A stretch of 64,000 bases of DNA from Papio anubis (taxonomy: Eukaryota; Chordata; Mammalia; Primates; Cercopithecidae), in contig NC_044988.1 in the NCBI RefSeq assembly GCF_008728515.1, positions 34,885,159 to 34,949,158 on the forward strand. The letters run 5' to 3'. The notes under the pieces are model-generated. The model was not told the origin of the DNA, made no database searches, and saw only the letters and a list, made by a program, of their open reading frames with translations. Position 1 is the first letter of the stretch. Every line of letters begins with the position of its first letter. Shown here piece after piece: positions 12,091 to 23,868 of the stretch. Both the position numbers and the translations under genes were made by a program.

Positions 12091-12398
12091 GCCGGGCGCA
12101 GTGGCTAACGCCTGTAATCCCAGCACTTTGGGAGGCTGAGGTGGGTGGATCACGAGGTCAGGAGATCAAGACCATCCTGGCTAACATGGTGAAACCCCAT
12201 CTCTACTAAAAATGCAAAAAAATTAGCTGGGTGTGGTGGTGGGCACCTGTAGTCCCAGCTACTTGGGAGGCTGAGGCAGGGGAGTGGTGCGAGCCCAGGA
12301 GGCAGAGCTTGCAGTGAGCCAAGATCACGCCACTGTGCTCCCACCTGGGCGACAGAGCAAGACTCCGTCTCAAAAAAAAATAAAAAATAAAAAATAAA
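12091..12398 (+). mobile_element. AluY/S-like, sense
   Basis: GGCCGGGCGCAGTGGCTAAC to an AAATAAAAAAT-type tail. Confidence 0.87.
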
Positions 12399-12408
12399 TT
12401 TATATGCA

Positions 12409-12713
12409 GGCCGGTGCAGTGGCTCACGCCTGTAATCCCAACATTTTGGGAGGCCGAGGCAAGCGGATCACCTGAGGTCAGGAGTTTGAGACCAGCCTAA
12501 CCAACATGGTAAAACCTGGTCTCTACTAAAATACAAAAATTAGCTGGGCGTGGTGGCACACGCCTGTAATACCAGCTACTCGGGAGGCTGAGGCATGAGA
12601 ATCGCTTGAACCTGGGAGGAGGAGGTTACAGTGAGCCGAGATCGTGCCACTGCACTCCAGCCTGGGCGACAGAGTGAGGTTCCGTCTCAAAAAAAAAAAA
12701 AAAAAAAAAAAAA
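12409..12713 (+). mobile_element. AluS-like, sense
   Basis: Second of a tandem pair with the preceding Alu, ending in a 26-base A tail. Confidence 0.87.
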
Positions 12714-13125
12714 GATAATATAAATAAATAAACAAATAAAATAAAAATATATAAAATGAGTTCAGAAGAAAATACAGCTAAAAGCAGGATTTATATCTGG
12801 CTTCTGACATTAACAGTAATTTAAATTTTCTTCCTCATTCTTTTTGCATTTTCCAAGTTTTTGGCAGTAAGTATGTGTTACTTTTAAAAATAATTTTTTA
12901 ATCAAATAATTGTGAACGCTTATCATTATGTGATTGTTGTACGGTAGAATATAAATGAATAAAAGCAGATTTTAAACACGTAGGTGTGCTATTACACATA
13001 TTACACTTCTGTTTTGGGGGGTAAATTGCAGATGAGCCTCTCTCTTACACCAGTTTCCATTGGTGTTGGGATTATATTGTTTATAGAACTATTACTAGTT
13101 ACCTCTGTGATTTTTAGATCGAACA

Positions 13126-13265
13126 GGATATATTGTTTGGATAATATTTCTTCTGTTTCGGGGATCAGAACCAATATTACCAAACAATATATCCAAACAA
13201 TAGGATCCAATAATAGTGGGGAGAGGATAAGTAGGCAGAGGATTGTTGGATCCTATTGTTTGGAT
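13126..13265. repeat. Two overlapping inverted repeats
   Basis: The first stem is 13126-13140 with 13180-13194 (15 bp perfect, extended by 7 bp past a one-base bulge). The second is 13191-13210 with 13246-13265 (20 bp perfect). They share 13191-13194, so both cannot fully form at once. The unit ATTGTTTGGA or its complement appears four times. No known element is recognised here. Confidence 0.85.
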
Positions 13266-13778
13266 TTATACAAACAGAGCTGCTCCTCCAGCAGCCTGGG
13301 GGCTGTGTGAGAATGCTATTAATATGCAGATTATGACAAACAGCCCAGAATTGGTAGCTCACTTGATGCTTTTGAAATCACTTGTACACAGATTATCTCA
13401 CCTCTCTCTCAACCATTCCAAATGACTGATTTAGGTCAAGGACAGATGAACTTGTAATTTCACAGAACTGGAGGCATGGGAAACTAAGGAAACCTGTAAT
13501 CAAATTTGAACAGAAGGTCTTCAAATCCAAAGTACTTGATTTGAATTAATAGTGTTATAAAAGTTTTTTCAAAAATCTGAGTGGCGATGAGAGGGTCAGA
13601 TGATGACCCAGCTGTGGGAAGAGAGGGTGGGGATGGGCCGAGAGCAAGGTGTGTATATTAGTGCTGTGCTTCCTGTTCCTTTTCTAGTCGTGAGCCCTCA
13701 GGCAAGTTACGCGAGCTCCCTGAGCCTCATTGGCCTCATCTGTAAAATGGGACTGGTAATAAGAATGGGTTGTTTGAG

Positions 13779-14088
13779 GCCAGGTGCAGTGGCTCATGCC
13801 TATAATCCCAGCACTTTGGGAGGCTGAGGCAGGAGGATTGCTTGAACCCAGGAGTCTGAGCAACATGGTGAGACCCCATCCCTCACCATGAAAATGTAAA
13901 ATTTTAAAATTACAAGAAAATTTAAAAATTACCTGAGCATGGTGGTGCACACCTATAGTCCCAGCTACTTGGCAGGCTGATGCAGGAGGACCACTTGAGC
14001 CCAGGAGGTCAAGGCTGCAGTGGGCCATGATTACACACCACTGCACTCCAGCCTGGGCAACAGAGCAAGACCCTGTCTTGGAAAAATG
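13779..14088 (+). mobile_element. AluJ/S-like, sense
   Basis: GGCCAGGTGCAGTGGCTCAT to GACCCTGTCTTGG. Confidence 0.83.
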
Positions 14089-14504
14089 GGGGTAGGGAGG
14101 TGTTGTTTGAAAACCAAATGAGTTAATTTGTATGTATAACATGTGCAGAGCATGCTCATTAAGTGATAAGTATTGTATTTCTTATTTTCTGAAAAACCAG
14201 GAAAACAGTACATTCTTACTTCTTTGTCAGAAGATGGGGCCAAGAGGGTGGGGAAGCCCACAGCCATTGTCTTGTCTTAGTAGGTCTAGGAGGCAGTGGG
14301 AGGGCCTCTGCCATCCTTGCATGCTTGAGAAGAAGGAGAATTATACAGCAGTGACCCCAAAGGTCAACCTTGAGCAGCTGGAGGATAAGGGAGGCGGGCA
14401 TCACTCACTTTGCAGTTTTGCCAGTATGTCACTGTGGCTGACTGACCACCTCTGGCCAAGTTTGAAATAAAGACGGGTGAGCTGAAATTCACATCACTGA
14501 GAGG

Positions 14505-14755
14505 CAGTGGAGCAGAGTGGTTCATGGTCTAGATTTAAAATTCAGTTCGGCTGGATTAGAATCCCTGTCTCTCCACATCCCGGCTGTGTGCATCTGGCCA
14601 TGTTACTGAGTCCCCCTTTGCTTCAGTTTCCTCATCTGATGAAAAAGGAATGATGATGATGATGATAACAGTACCTACCTCTCAGCGTTGTTTTGAAGAT
14701 TAAATGAGTCCATCTGTATAAAGTGTTTAGAACTGCATCTGGCATGTGGCAGGGG
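14505..14755 (+). repeat. MIR element
   Basis: Core phrases: AGAATCCCTGTCTCTCCACA, CCTTTGCTTCAGTTTCCTCA and AGATTAAATGAGTCCATCTG. A (GAT)n run lies inside. Confidence 0.7.
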
Positions 14756-15366
14756 TTTGCTCTTATTATTAGGCACACTCTGTGGAATGAATAGGAGAGA
14801 CAATTTAGGTCAGAAAAGATGTCTGAGATTTTGTTTCCCTGGATCACAGTTTACACTGGTAGACAGGTGGCAGAGAGCTTCAGAAAGGCTTGTTCAAGTT
14901 CAGATAGTCAGACGGCAGGAGGGAGGCCGAGAACCTTGGCTCCTCAACCCTTGGTCTCTATGCTCCCTGTGTAGCCACACTTGTGAATCCAGGCAAAGGT
15001 GTGTCATGAATATGAGACATCATCAGCTCTCTTATTGCTATGTCACCTCTGTGGGACCCCAGGAATCTATAGGCTCCCTACCTTAGCTGGAATAAAAGCT
15101 GGAATGAAGCAGATAACAGGGTCAGCAGAGTCATTTGGGACTGCAGACAAGTTCATGGGAAAGGAAAGTTACTTGTTTGGTACCAAAAGCCACCCGCCAG
15201 CTAAAGAAACAACCCTGCCCTGGGGGTTGGAATGGCAGCTCCCACTGAGCCAACTGGCCCAGCATTCCGGGGATTCAGACAACCAAGAGCATGTACTCTG
15301 GTGGGAATATCATGGCAGAAAACAGGTCCTCACGGTTACTACTGGTCATGTGACCCTCTGGTAAAG

Positions 15367-15434
15367 GCAGAGAAGGAAATCTGAATTTTCCGTAGGAAAC
15401 AGCAGAGAAGGAAATCTGAATTTTCCGTAGGAAG
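15367..15434. repeat. Tandem duplication, 35-bp period
   Basis: GCAGAGAAGGAAATCTGAAT, continuing through TTTTCCGTAGGAA, occurs twice in a row with no mismatch in the shared core, which suggests a recent duplication. Confidence 0.9.
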
Positions 15435-15599
15435 ATGTGTTCTAATAAGGTTCTGATCTTTTCAATATCATTCATTACTTAATATAAAATATTATGCCAA
15501 AACATAATACCAAATAAATACCAAAGTAAACCATGCAAATCATAAACAATTAGAAAATACAGAAAACATAATGAAGAAAGTAGAATTATCATTTTTTGT

Positions 15600-16230
15600 G
15601 TGGTTCTTTTTGGCTGTTTATGTATATATAACTTGATATAATTTAGGTTATAAAGTACATTAAATTGTATATTCTGAATTTGGTATATTATTTCTTTTAT
15701 TTATTATTTATTTATTCTTGAGACAGGGTCTCACTCTGACACCAAGGCTGGAGTGCAGCGGTACGATCATGGCTCACTGCCTTGACCTCTTGGGCTTGAG
15801 CAATCCTCCCACCTCAGCCCCCTGAGTCACAGAGATAACAGGTGTGTGCCATCATGCTCGGCTAATTTTTGAAATTTTTTGTAGAGCTAGGATCTCATTA
15901 TCTTGCCCAGGCTGATCTTGAACTCCTGGGGGCAAGCACTCCGCCTGCCTTGGCCTCCCAAAGTGCTGGAATTACAAGGGTGAGCCACTGTTCCTGGCCT
16001 GCTTTTGGTATATTATATCATAAGCATTTTTCATGTCATTAAATATTCCTTAAAAATATCATTTTTAATAGCTGCAAAGCATTCTGTTGGATGGATGGAC
16101 CATAATTCTTTGAACTATTGTTAGGTTATTTTCCATTGCTTTTACAGCTACAGGAATGCAGCCCTAGATCACTGTACTTTAATATGTGTGCACACCTCTG
16201 ATTATGTCCTGAGGTTAAAATCCTGATATA
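15600..16230 (-). mobile_element. Old LINE 3'-end-like fragment, antisense, split by an Alu
   Basis: AT-rich text on both sides of the Alu at 15706-15998 reads like an antisense old L1 3' end (GCATTCTGTTGGATGGATGG near 16078). TTTGGTATATTAT is repeated at about 15679 and 16006 as the Alu's target duplication. Confidence 0.45.
15706..15998 (-). mobile_element. AluJ-like, antisense
   Basis: GAGACAGGGTCTCACTCTGA to GTTCCTGGCC, flanked by TTTGGTATATTAT copies. Confidence 0.83.
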
Positions 16231-16234
16231 GACT

Positions 16235-18060
16235 GGCTACCGAGGTTTTGCTTCTGCCCTTAGGAAGGACTCAAAACTCCCCTTTCAGGGCCCCTTGGGA
16301 ATGAGGAGGAAAAAGGGTGAAGACAGTGGTTCAGATGCAAAATCATTCTCAGGACATGGTGGTAAAAGGTGAGGGTGTCAGTGATAGTAGGTTGGAAATG
16401 CTAGTGTCCACATGGGGGCCTCTCTCTCTAGCTTCCCACTTTTGGGGATCTGTTCTCTAGTCTCCTGACTTGCCATCTTAGAAACCTGTCTCAAATGACT
16501 TTAGCAAAAGGGAGAGTCAATTGCAAGAATCCTGAAATATCTTCTGTAATCAAAAGAAGGGCATTTGTCCAAACCATGGGAAGGGCAGGGATATAGCTGG
16601 CCCTGGACCAACCAAATAACCCCCTAGGAGGGCAGGTTCTCGAAGAATATGAAACTTCCACTTTGACCTAAAGGAGTTGGGGCAGGACAGTGCTCTCAGA
16701 AAAGGGAGATACTAGTTTCTAGAGAAAGGGAAGGCTCATGGCCTTTTGGGTGTTGTTTTCTAAGAAGCTGAGGTGGCAAGATGGACCTGGGGCTGCTGCC
16801 TCCCACTAGGGGCACTACCTGCCCGTGCGGTGGAAAAGTCTAGGTGTGGGAGCCTTTGTTCTGGTTTTGCTTGAGGCCTTAGGGAGGAACATTCTTTTCT
16901 TTTAGGTTGTCTCACTGTTTCTTCCTGCTTTCAGGTTGGTGAGTCCTCTAGGACAAAGAGATTCAAGTATGGATCTTGGGGACAAGAGTGAAGGCAGCCA
17001 GTAGAGGGTCTAAGTCTCCACTCAAAGGTATACAGTTAGCACTGTGGGCTTCCATAAGGTGCAGCCCAGCTCAACAACCTGAAGCTTTCACACAGAGATG
17101 TGGGGCCAAAATGAGTCAATAACAAATGCTGTGCTTTTGCCTAGAGTGTCCCTAGTGCATATCTTCCTCCTGTACCTGTGGTAGAAGAAGGCTGGGAGTC
17201 CTAGCCAAATATCTGTCCAGCTCTTCATCACTATCCAGAAGGGAAGAACATGTTTAGGGCTTTTGAGACACATTGCCAAATTGCTCTGTTAAAAATGGAA
17301 TATTTTGGTATCAAGCAAGAAGTCTAAACCAGGGGGCTCCTGCCAGTCCTGGCCACGTCATCCTCTCAATCAGCTCTAAGTAGCATGCCAGCATTCTGCA
17401 CGGGATAGAGTTCTCCTTAGAATTGGTTGATCAGACATGACAGTCACAATCATACCAAAGTTATTTGACAAAATATCGTATTGCTTTCTTCAATATAATG
17501 TTCTTATATCATTTTAAAAAACAGTTCCTGCTTTTTTTTTAAGTTAAAAAAGTTGCTAGGGGAATGGAGTACTTTCAAATGGTGTCGAATTCAGAAGAGC
17601 TTCATTGGGACACTGTTTTGCTGTGCTTTTTGTTGCCACTGAAGTTTCCTTCTCGAGCACAGGCATTAGCATTCTGGTTGTAGGCTTTCTGCTTTCTCAG
17701 GGGTTGGTATTTTTTTGAAGACTGGCCAAACATAGATGAACACCTCATTGCAAGGACTGCCTACCATGACCTCTCTAAGCAGCAACGTGCTGTGATTCGC
17801 AGTGAGCCAGGAGGGCATGTGACAAGCTCACACCAGTAGCCACAGACTGGTATTAGCTGAAACATCAAACCCTGTGTGGTTGTTGTATAGTTGCATGATT
17901 GAATCAAAGAACGTTAGAGCTGGAAGGACCCTTGGAGACCATAGACTTCAACCCTTTCCACCAGATCTACCCACCTTACAAATAAAGGAACTGAGACCCA
18001 GGGAGAGGAAAAGGCTTGTCCATGGTTACACAAGCAGAATAATCACAATCAAGAATAAGG
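16235..18060. other. Intergenic stretch, mostly unassigned
   Basis: Single-copy-looking DNA. A MIR-like or old repeat piece lies at about 17880-18050 (CTTGGAGACCATAGACTTCA, CTGAGACCCAGGGAGAGG). No gene seen. Confidence 0.5.
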
Positions 18061-18064
18061 TGAG

Positions 18065-18353
18065 GCCAGGCGTGGTGGCTCATGCCTGTAATCCCAGCAC
18101 TTTGGGAGGCTGAGGCAAGTGGATCATCTGAGTTCAGGAGTTGGAGATCAACCGGTCAACATGGTGAAACCCCATCTCTACTAAAAATACAAAAATCAGC
18201 TGGGCATGTTGGTGGGTACCTGGAATCCCAGCTACCCGGGAGGCTGAGGCAGGAGAATCGCTTGAACCCAGGAGGCAGAGGTTGCAGTGAGCCGAGATTG
18301 TGCCACTGCACTCCAATCTGGGTGACAAAAGCGAGACTCCGTCTCAAAAAAAA
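18065..18353 (+). mobile_element. AluS-like, sense
   Basis: GGCCAGGCGTGGTGGCTCAT to CTCCGTCTC and an A tail. Confidence 0.87.
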
Positions 18354-19781
18354 AGAATTAGGTGAAATTTTTACAGTGTTAAAAAGCAAGAACCATCAGC
18401 CTAGGATCCTGCACTGAGTGAAATTATCCTTCCAAAGAGGAGAGGCTTTCAGTTTTCAGTCTCACAGGTAAGGGGCATGGAAGTCATCGCTTCATCCTGG
18501 CAACAAGTAAAAAGCTAAACAAACTGAAAAGCTAACTCGTTCTAGATCTGTCAAGGAAGTGAGGTCACAGGACAAACTACCGCCCCCCAAATTAGAGACA
18601 GCCAGGCAGATAATGAGAATCCAAACTTACTGGAGCAGAAACCCACAAGCAGAAACCTCTGAGAGCCAGTGTCACTGCAGGAAAAACCTGCTCTATGATT
18701 AATGAACGAATGGCTGGAGGCTTGGTAATGACAAGTCTGACAGTTAAGTGCCCCAGGGACCCAGTTACAGGTAAGACACTTTTGTGAGTTTACCTTCTGG
18801 AGTTCTACCAGGTTCTCAGAGTGACGACTGAAGGAAAATCCCTTTATGTTCCTGGAGGAGGAAGGGAAAAGGAACCATTTTGAAATATACCAGAGCATTC
18901 TGGTCCCACTTAACAAGGCCTACCCCAAGAGAAAATATTATATCAGGATCTGCCCTATTGGGGTTTAATTAGAGCTGACCCAGGGAAGGGAAATATCCAA
19001 CTCCAGCCTCTTTTCCCATTCTGTCTCATGTCAAGGGGTGCAGGGGAAATGAGGAGCCCTTATAAAGTTCTCAGCCCTGATGCACAGGCTCCCTAAAAGA
19101 CTGTGACCCAATCATAGGACTATAGAATGCTACCCCCACACCTCACACCACACCACTAAAGGTCTGTCTACCTAGTGCATCATGCCTGCCTTTCAATAAA
19201 AAATTACAAGGCATAAATTACAAGGCAAATTACAAGGCAAAAAGTTACAAGGCAAAAAACACTGTTCAAAGGGACAGGGCAAGCATCAAAACTAGACTCA
19301 GATATGGCAAAAATGTTGAAATTATAAGACAACATTATTCCACCAGGAACATTATCAGGCCAGGAATTTAGAACATTGTGAGGTCAGGAATTTAAAAGAA
19401 CTATGACAAATATGCTAAGAGTTCAAATGGAATAAGTAAACAACATGCAAGAGCAGATGAGTGCTATAAGAAGAGAGATGGAAAATCTAAGACAGAATAA
19501 GAAAATCAATGCTAGAGCTCAAAAACACTGCAACAGAAATTAAGAATGCCTTTGATAGGCTGGGCATGGCTGAAGAAAGAATCTCTGAGCTTGAGGATTA
19601 TGTCCATAGAAGCGCCTAAAACTGAAAAGCAAAGAGAAAAAGGAAGAAACAAAACAAAAACAAAAACCCAGGACAGAATCATGGGACAACTATAAAACAT
19701 ATAATATACATTTAATGGGAATACCGGAAGAAAAGGAAAGGAAGAAAGGAATAGAAGAAATATTTAAAACAATAATAACCG

Positions 19782-20180
19782 AGGCCAGGCATGGTGGCTC
19801 ACACCTGTAATCCCAGTGCTTTAGGAGGCTGAGGTGGGTAGATCACTTCAGGTCAGGAGTTCAAGACCAGCCTGGCCAGCATGGCGTTTCCTCATTCAGT
19901 CTATTCCTGTGAGATCCTACCCTTTTGGTCTAATCACATTTCTACATGGTGGCCAATCATGCCTTTCCAAGCTCTACTAAACATACAAAAACAATTAGCT
20001 GGGCATGGTGACACACGCCTGCAATCCCAGCCACTTGGGTGGCTGAGGCACAAGAGAGAATTGCCTGAACTTGGGAGGCAGAGGTTGCAATGAGCCGAGA
20101 TCATGCCATTGCATTCCAGCCTGGGCAACAGAGAAAAACCCTGTCTAGAAAAACAAAACAAAAACAAAAACAAACAAACA
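19782..20180 (+). mobile_element. Alu, sense, with a foreign segment of about 85 bp in its left arm
   Basis: Alu text breaks off at GGCCAGCATGG (about 19885), is replaced by non-Alu DNA to about 19972, and resumes at CTCTACTAAACATAC. The inserted piece resembles 21213-21293. The right arm is complete and ends in an (AAAAC)n tail. Confidence 0.85.
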
Positions 20181-20425
20181 AAAGATAATAACTGATAATT
20201 TCCCTCAAATTAATATCAGATACCAAACCACAGATCCAGGAAGCTCAGATAACATCAAGCAAGATAAATGCCAAGAAACTCCCGCATTTAGCATAAAATA
20301 TTCAAACTGTAGAAAATAAAAGATAAAGAAAAAATCTTGAAAGAAGCCATAGGAGAAAACAACTTAGTACATGGAGGAGCAAAGATAAGAATTACATCTG
20401 ACTTCTCTTTAGACACCACACAATT

Positions 20426-20715
20426 GACCAGGTGTGGTGGCTCATGCCTGTATTCCCAGTACTTTGGGAGGCCGAGATGGGAGGATCACTTGAGCCAAGG
20501 AGTTTGGGACCAGCCTAGCCAACATAGTGAGATCCCATCTCTACAAAAAATTTAAAAATTAGCTGGGGTTGGTGGTGCATACCTGTAGACCCAGCTACTC
20601 TGGAAGCTGAGGTAGGAGGATTGCTTAAGCCCAAGACTTCAAGGATGCAGTGAGCTATGATGGTGCCACTGCACTCCAACTTGGGGACGGAGTAAGACCT
20701 TGTCTCTAAAAAAGT
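20426..20715 (+). mobile_element. Alu, sense
   Basis: GACCAGGTGTGGTGGCTCAT to TTGTCTCTAAAAAA. It interrupts the old sense L1. Confidence 0.85.
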
Positions 20716-21059
20716 TAGGAGACAAAAAGAATAGAAACCATGCAATTAATAATAGAATGCCTTGAAACGATGTTGATTTGAGGGGAGGAAAAAAAAGACC
20801 CAACACCAACCTAGAAGTTTGTAACCTGTGAAATTATCCTTCGAAAGTAAAAAAGACTTTTTCAGACAAACAAAAATTCAGGGAATTTGTCACCAGCAGA
20901 CCTGCCTTGCAAGAAATGTTAAAAGAAGTTCTTCTGAGAGAGGAAATGACATGGGTAAGTGTGATCATATGACAGACACATATTGGTCTTCATCCACAGT
21001 TCCTGGTGCGTAACTCCCATAGCCCTTGTTACAGTCTTTTGTTATAATATTGGGACACT

Positions 21060-21600
21060 ATAGGTCTCTGAAGCAGGCCTCAGGAAACAGAATCTCTCTC
21101 TCTGACCTTTTCCTGCCCTCCCTTCATCTGCCAGAGAGGGTCCTGTCACCTACCCTGGAGGAAGGAATGCTACACAGATAGACCAAAAAGAATCTGGACA
21201 GGCCTTGCTGAGTTTCCCCAGTCTATTCCTATGAGATCCTACCCTTTTGGTCCAATCACATTTCTACATGGTGGTCAATCATGCCTTTCCAGTGACGTCT
21301 CCCTAAAAGGCCCAAGATAAGTTGTGTGCTTGGCATGCACCCATAATCCCAACTACTTGGGAGCTTGGGTGACTGAGGCAGTTGTTCAAGGCCAGCCTGG
21401 GTAACATAGCAAGACCCCCTCTCTAAAAAAAGCAAAACCAAAACCAAAACAAAATGCCCAGGAGGACAAAATTTGGGGAGCTTCCTGGTAGCTGAAGACC
21501 TGGAGATTCCTGGAGGGCAGTGGGTCCAGGGAGGGCATGGAGGGTCCATGCTCCTTTTTCCATACTTCACCCTATACGTCTCTTCATCTGTAATATCCTT
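21060..21600 (+). mobile_element. ERV1-like LTR, interrupted by an Alu fragment
   Basis: The block has a promoter-like part (CCCTTTTGGTCCAATCACAT, then CTCCCTAAAAGGCCC near 21300) and an R/U5-like part (GCCCAGGAGGACAAAATTTG, CGTCTCTTCATCTGTAATAT, near 21456-21600). It is split by Alu-like sequence at about 21330-21450. An 80-bp stretch of it (about 21213-21293) recurs inside the Alu at 19782-20180. The family is not assigned. Confidence 0.5.
21330..21450 (+). mobile_element. Alu fragment inside the ERV1-like LTR
   Basis: ATAATCCCAACTACTTGGGA to AGCAAGACCCCCTCTC, with an AAAACC tail. Only part of an Alu is present. Confidence 0.65.
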
Positions 21601-21847
21601 TATAATCAGCTGTGTCTGGCAGTGGTAGGTGCCAGCCTTGGGGACAGAGCCCTCAACTTGTGGGATCTGATGCTACCTCCAGGTAGATAGTGTTGGAGTT
21701 GAATTGGAGGCCACTCACTGGGTGTCCACTGCAGACTTGATTGCTTGCTTGGTGGTGGAGAGAAACACTTCTCACATCTGGTCACAGAAGTCTTCTGTGT
21801 TGATGACTTCTGTTTTGAGTGAGAGAACAGAAAAAGCATGTTGAGGG

Positions 21848-21885
21848 TTACACACACACACACTCTCTCTCTCTCTCTCTCACAG
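21848..21885. repeat. (CA)n(CT)n microsatellite
   Basis: ACACACACACACTCTCTCTCTC, a compound dinucleotide run likely to vary in length. Confidence 0.9.
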
Positions 21886-22300
21886 TAAGGTATGCAGATC
21901 CACATGAAGAAAAGAAGAGCATTAAATGAAAAATTCCCCATCTCTGCAGTAAAACATCCAAACAAAACAAATACATTCCCAAAACATCTGCTTCTGGACT
22001 GAGTGTATGTAGTTGGAAGAGGGAAAGGAAAGATGACCCAGAGTCTTTGGGGGAAAGACATTGCCCTGAAGGAAAAGGGAAGGAAGGAGCCCCCAAGGCT
22101 AAAGGAAGGGGCTCAGTGACCTGGTCGAGCCTGGACTGGCAGGGGTTACTTCTGCTTGAGAGTGGGGCCTGGAACACTGCTACCCCAGGTGGGGAGAGGA
22201 GTTAGAGGAGGGCAAAACGTGCATGGGGAGGTCTGTGACGAGAAAAAGCCCATGAAATGGCATCTCATCTAGCCACAAGCCAAGTATGGATCTCAGGGAA

Positions 22301-22625
22301 GGGCTGGGTATGTGGCTCATGCCTGTGATTCCAACACTTTGAGAGACCAAGACAAGAGGGTTGCTTGAGCCAAAGGAGTTTGACACCAGCCTGGACAACA
22401 TAGCGAGATCCCCTCTCTGCAAAATTTTAAAAAAACAATAGGCCCAGCATGGTGGTACATACCTGTAGTCACAGACTCAGCAGGCTGAGGCCAGAGGGAT
22501 TGCTTGAGCCCACAAGTTTGAGGTTGCAGTGAGCTGTAATCACACCACTGCACTCCAGCCTGGGTGACAGAGTGAAACCTTTTTTCTGGGTGACAGAGTG
22601 AGACCTTATCTCTAAAAATTTTTAA
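22301..22625 (+). mobile_element. AluJ-like, sense
   Basis: GGGCTGGGTATGTGGCTCAT to CCTTATCTCTAAAAA. A short local duplication (GGTGACAGAGTGA) occurs twice at about 22562-22602. Confidence 0.8.
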
Positions 22626-23561
22626 ATTAAAAACAGATCTCTTAATAAGCACTTATTAAATACCTTCTATGCTTCCCAGCCTTTGAGTGTTAAGGGTTCA
22701 TGCAGTTCTTTAATTTGAGGAGTTATCCTTCTCACCCTTAACCACTAACTCAGTATCTCCCTCCCTAAGCAATCAATATGATTTTTACCGTAGAGGAATT
22801 CATACAGGAAAGGGCTTTATGCCTAAGGCTGTCCATCTATTGTCTGAAGAAGGCCTGCCTTCAAAAACATGTAATCATGTGATGTAGAATATTAGCGGTT
22901 CAGAAAGGGAAACAGCAACTCAATAAGCTTTGCTGACTACTGAATCCAGTCCTTCCATATCATAGGTGCTCAAGAAATTTTATGGACTAGTTGAAAGGAT
23001 CTGGACAATGCCTCTGTTAGGAATTGTTTATCACCAGGACCAGTTATAAATCAGTGTCTTCATTTATTTTATTTTTATTCATTCAAGAAATATCTATTGA
23101 GTCCCTACTATGTGGCAGCAACTGATAATGGAAAGGTGAATGAGTCAGTCCCTACCCCTGAGAACATTAAGGAATAATCGACACAGAGGGTCCCTGGAAC
23201 CAATGTTGCTAAATAAATAACCGACCCTGGAAAAGAGTAACCACACTTAAAAGGTGTCTTATGCTGGACTGTGTTTAGTTCCTGGGAAGTGTCCCCCTCG
23301 GGGAGGCACCATGTGTAAGAATGGGAGTTGTGCCATTTGCCAGTTACTACTTATATAATCCTAAGTTATCTAAACTCATGAGCCTCATTCTCTGTAAAAG
23401 CGGCGTAATAATCACACATACCTGACAGCGCTGCTGTGAGGATTTGAGAAGACAATGAAATAATCCATGTTATTAATCACTTTGCTCAGTTTCTGGCACT
23501 CAGTAAGAATACATACATTTAGTAGATATTTATGGGCTGAATTCCTTGTGGAAAGGGATTA

Positions 23562-23868
23562 CATTTTTTTTTTTTTTTTTTTTTTTGAGACGGAGTCTCG
23601 CTCTGTCACCCAGGCTGGAGTACAGTGGCCGGATCTCAGCTCACTGCAAGCTCTGTCTCCCAGGTTTATGCCATTCTCCTGCCTCAGCCTCCCGAGTAGC
23701 TGGGACTACAGGCGCCCGCCACCTCACCCGGCTAGTTTTTTTGTATTTTTAGTAGAGATAGGGTTTCACCGTGTTAGCCAGGATGGTCTCGATCTCCTGA
23801 CCTCGTGATCCGCCCGTCTCGGCCTCCCAAAGTGCTGGGATTACAGGCTTGAGCCACCGCGCCCGGCC
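23562..23868 (-). mobile_element. AluY, cercopithecid AluYR-like, antisense
   Basis: Antisense full-length Alu with TGGCCGGATCTCAGC and CCACCTCACCCGGCTAG, the reverse complements of the monkey-type markers. AAGGGATTACATTTT is repeated on both sides as its target duplication. Confidence 0.9.

Larger units (their letters stand above)
18950..21010 (+). mobile_element. Old LINE-1 fragment, sense (5' region and ORF1), with Alu insertions
   Basis: Between the Alus, the text follows old L1 5' and ORF1 sequence: AAAAAATTACAAGGCA-type units (about 19200-19255), the ATGGGACAACTATAAAA stretch near 19681, the AAGAAACTCCCGCATTTAGC stretch near 20275, and CAGACCTGCCTTGCAAGAAA near 20900. The frame is broken throughout. 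The subfamily (L1MA/L1PB age) is not resolved by eye. Two Alus (19782-20180 and 20426-20715) interrupt it. Confidence 0.65.

Noticed and set aside
13684..14142. 152-codon - strand frame
   Set aside because: It is antisense Alu. The phrases (SVAQAGVQW, CSLDLLGSS) are standard Alu translations.
21606..22177. - strand frames of 109-151 codons including an RERERERVCVCV run
   Set aside because: The run is the (CA)n(CT)n microsatellite. The rest lacks any recognisable domain.
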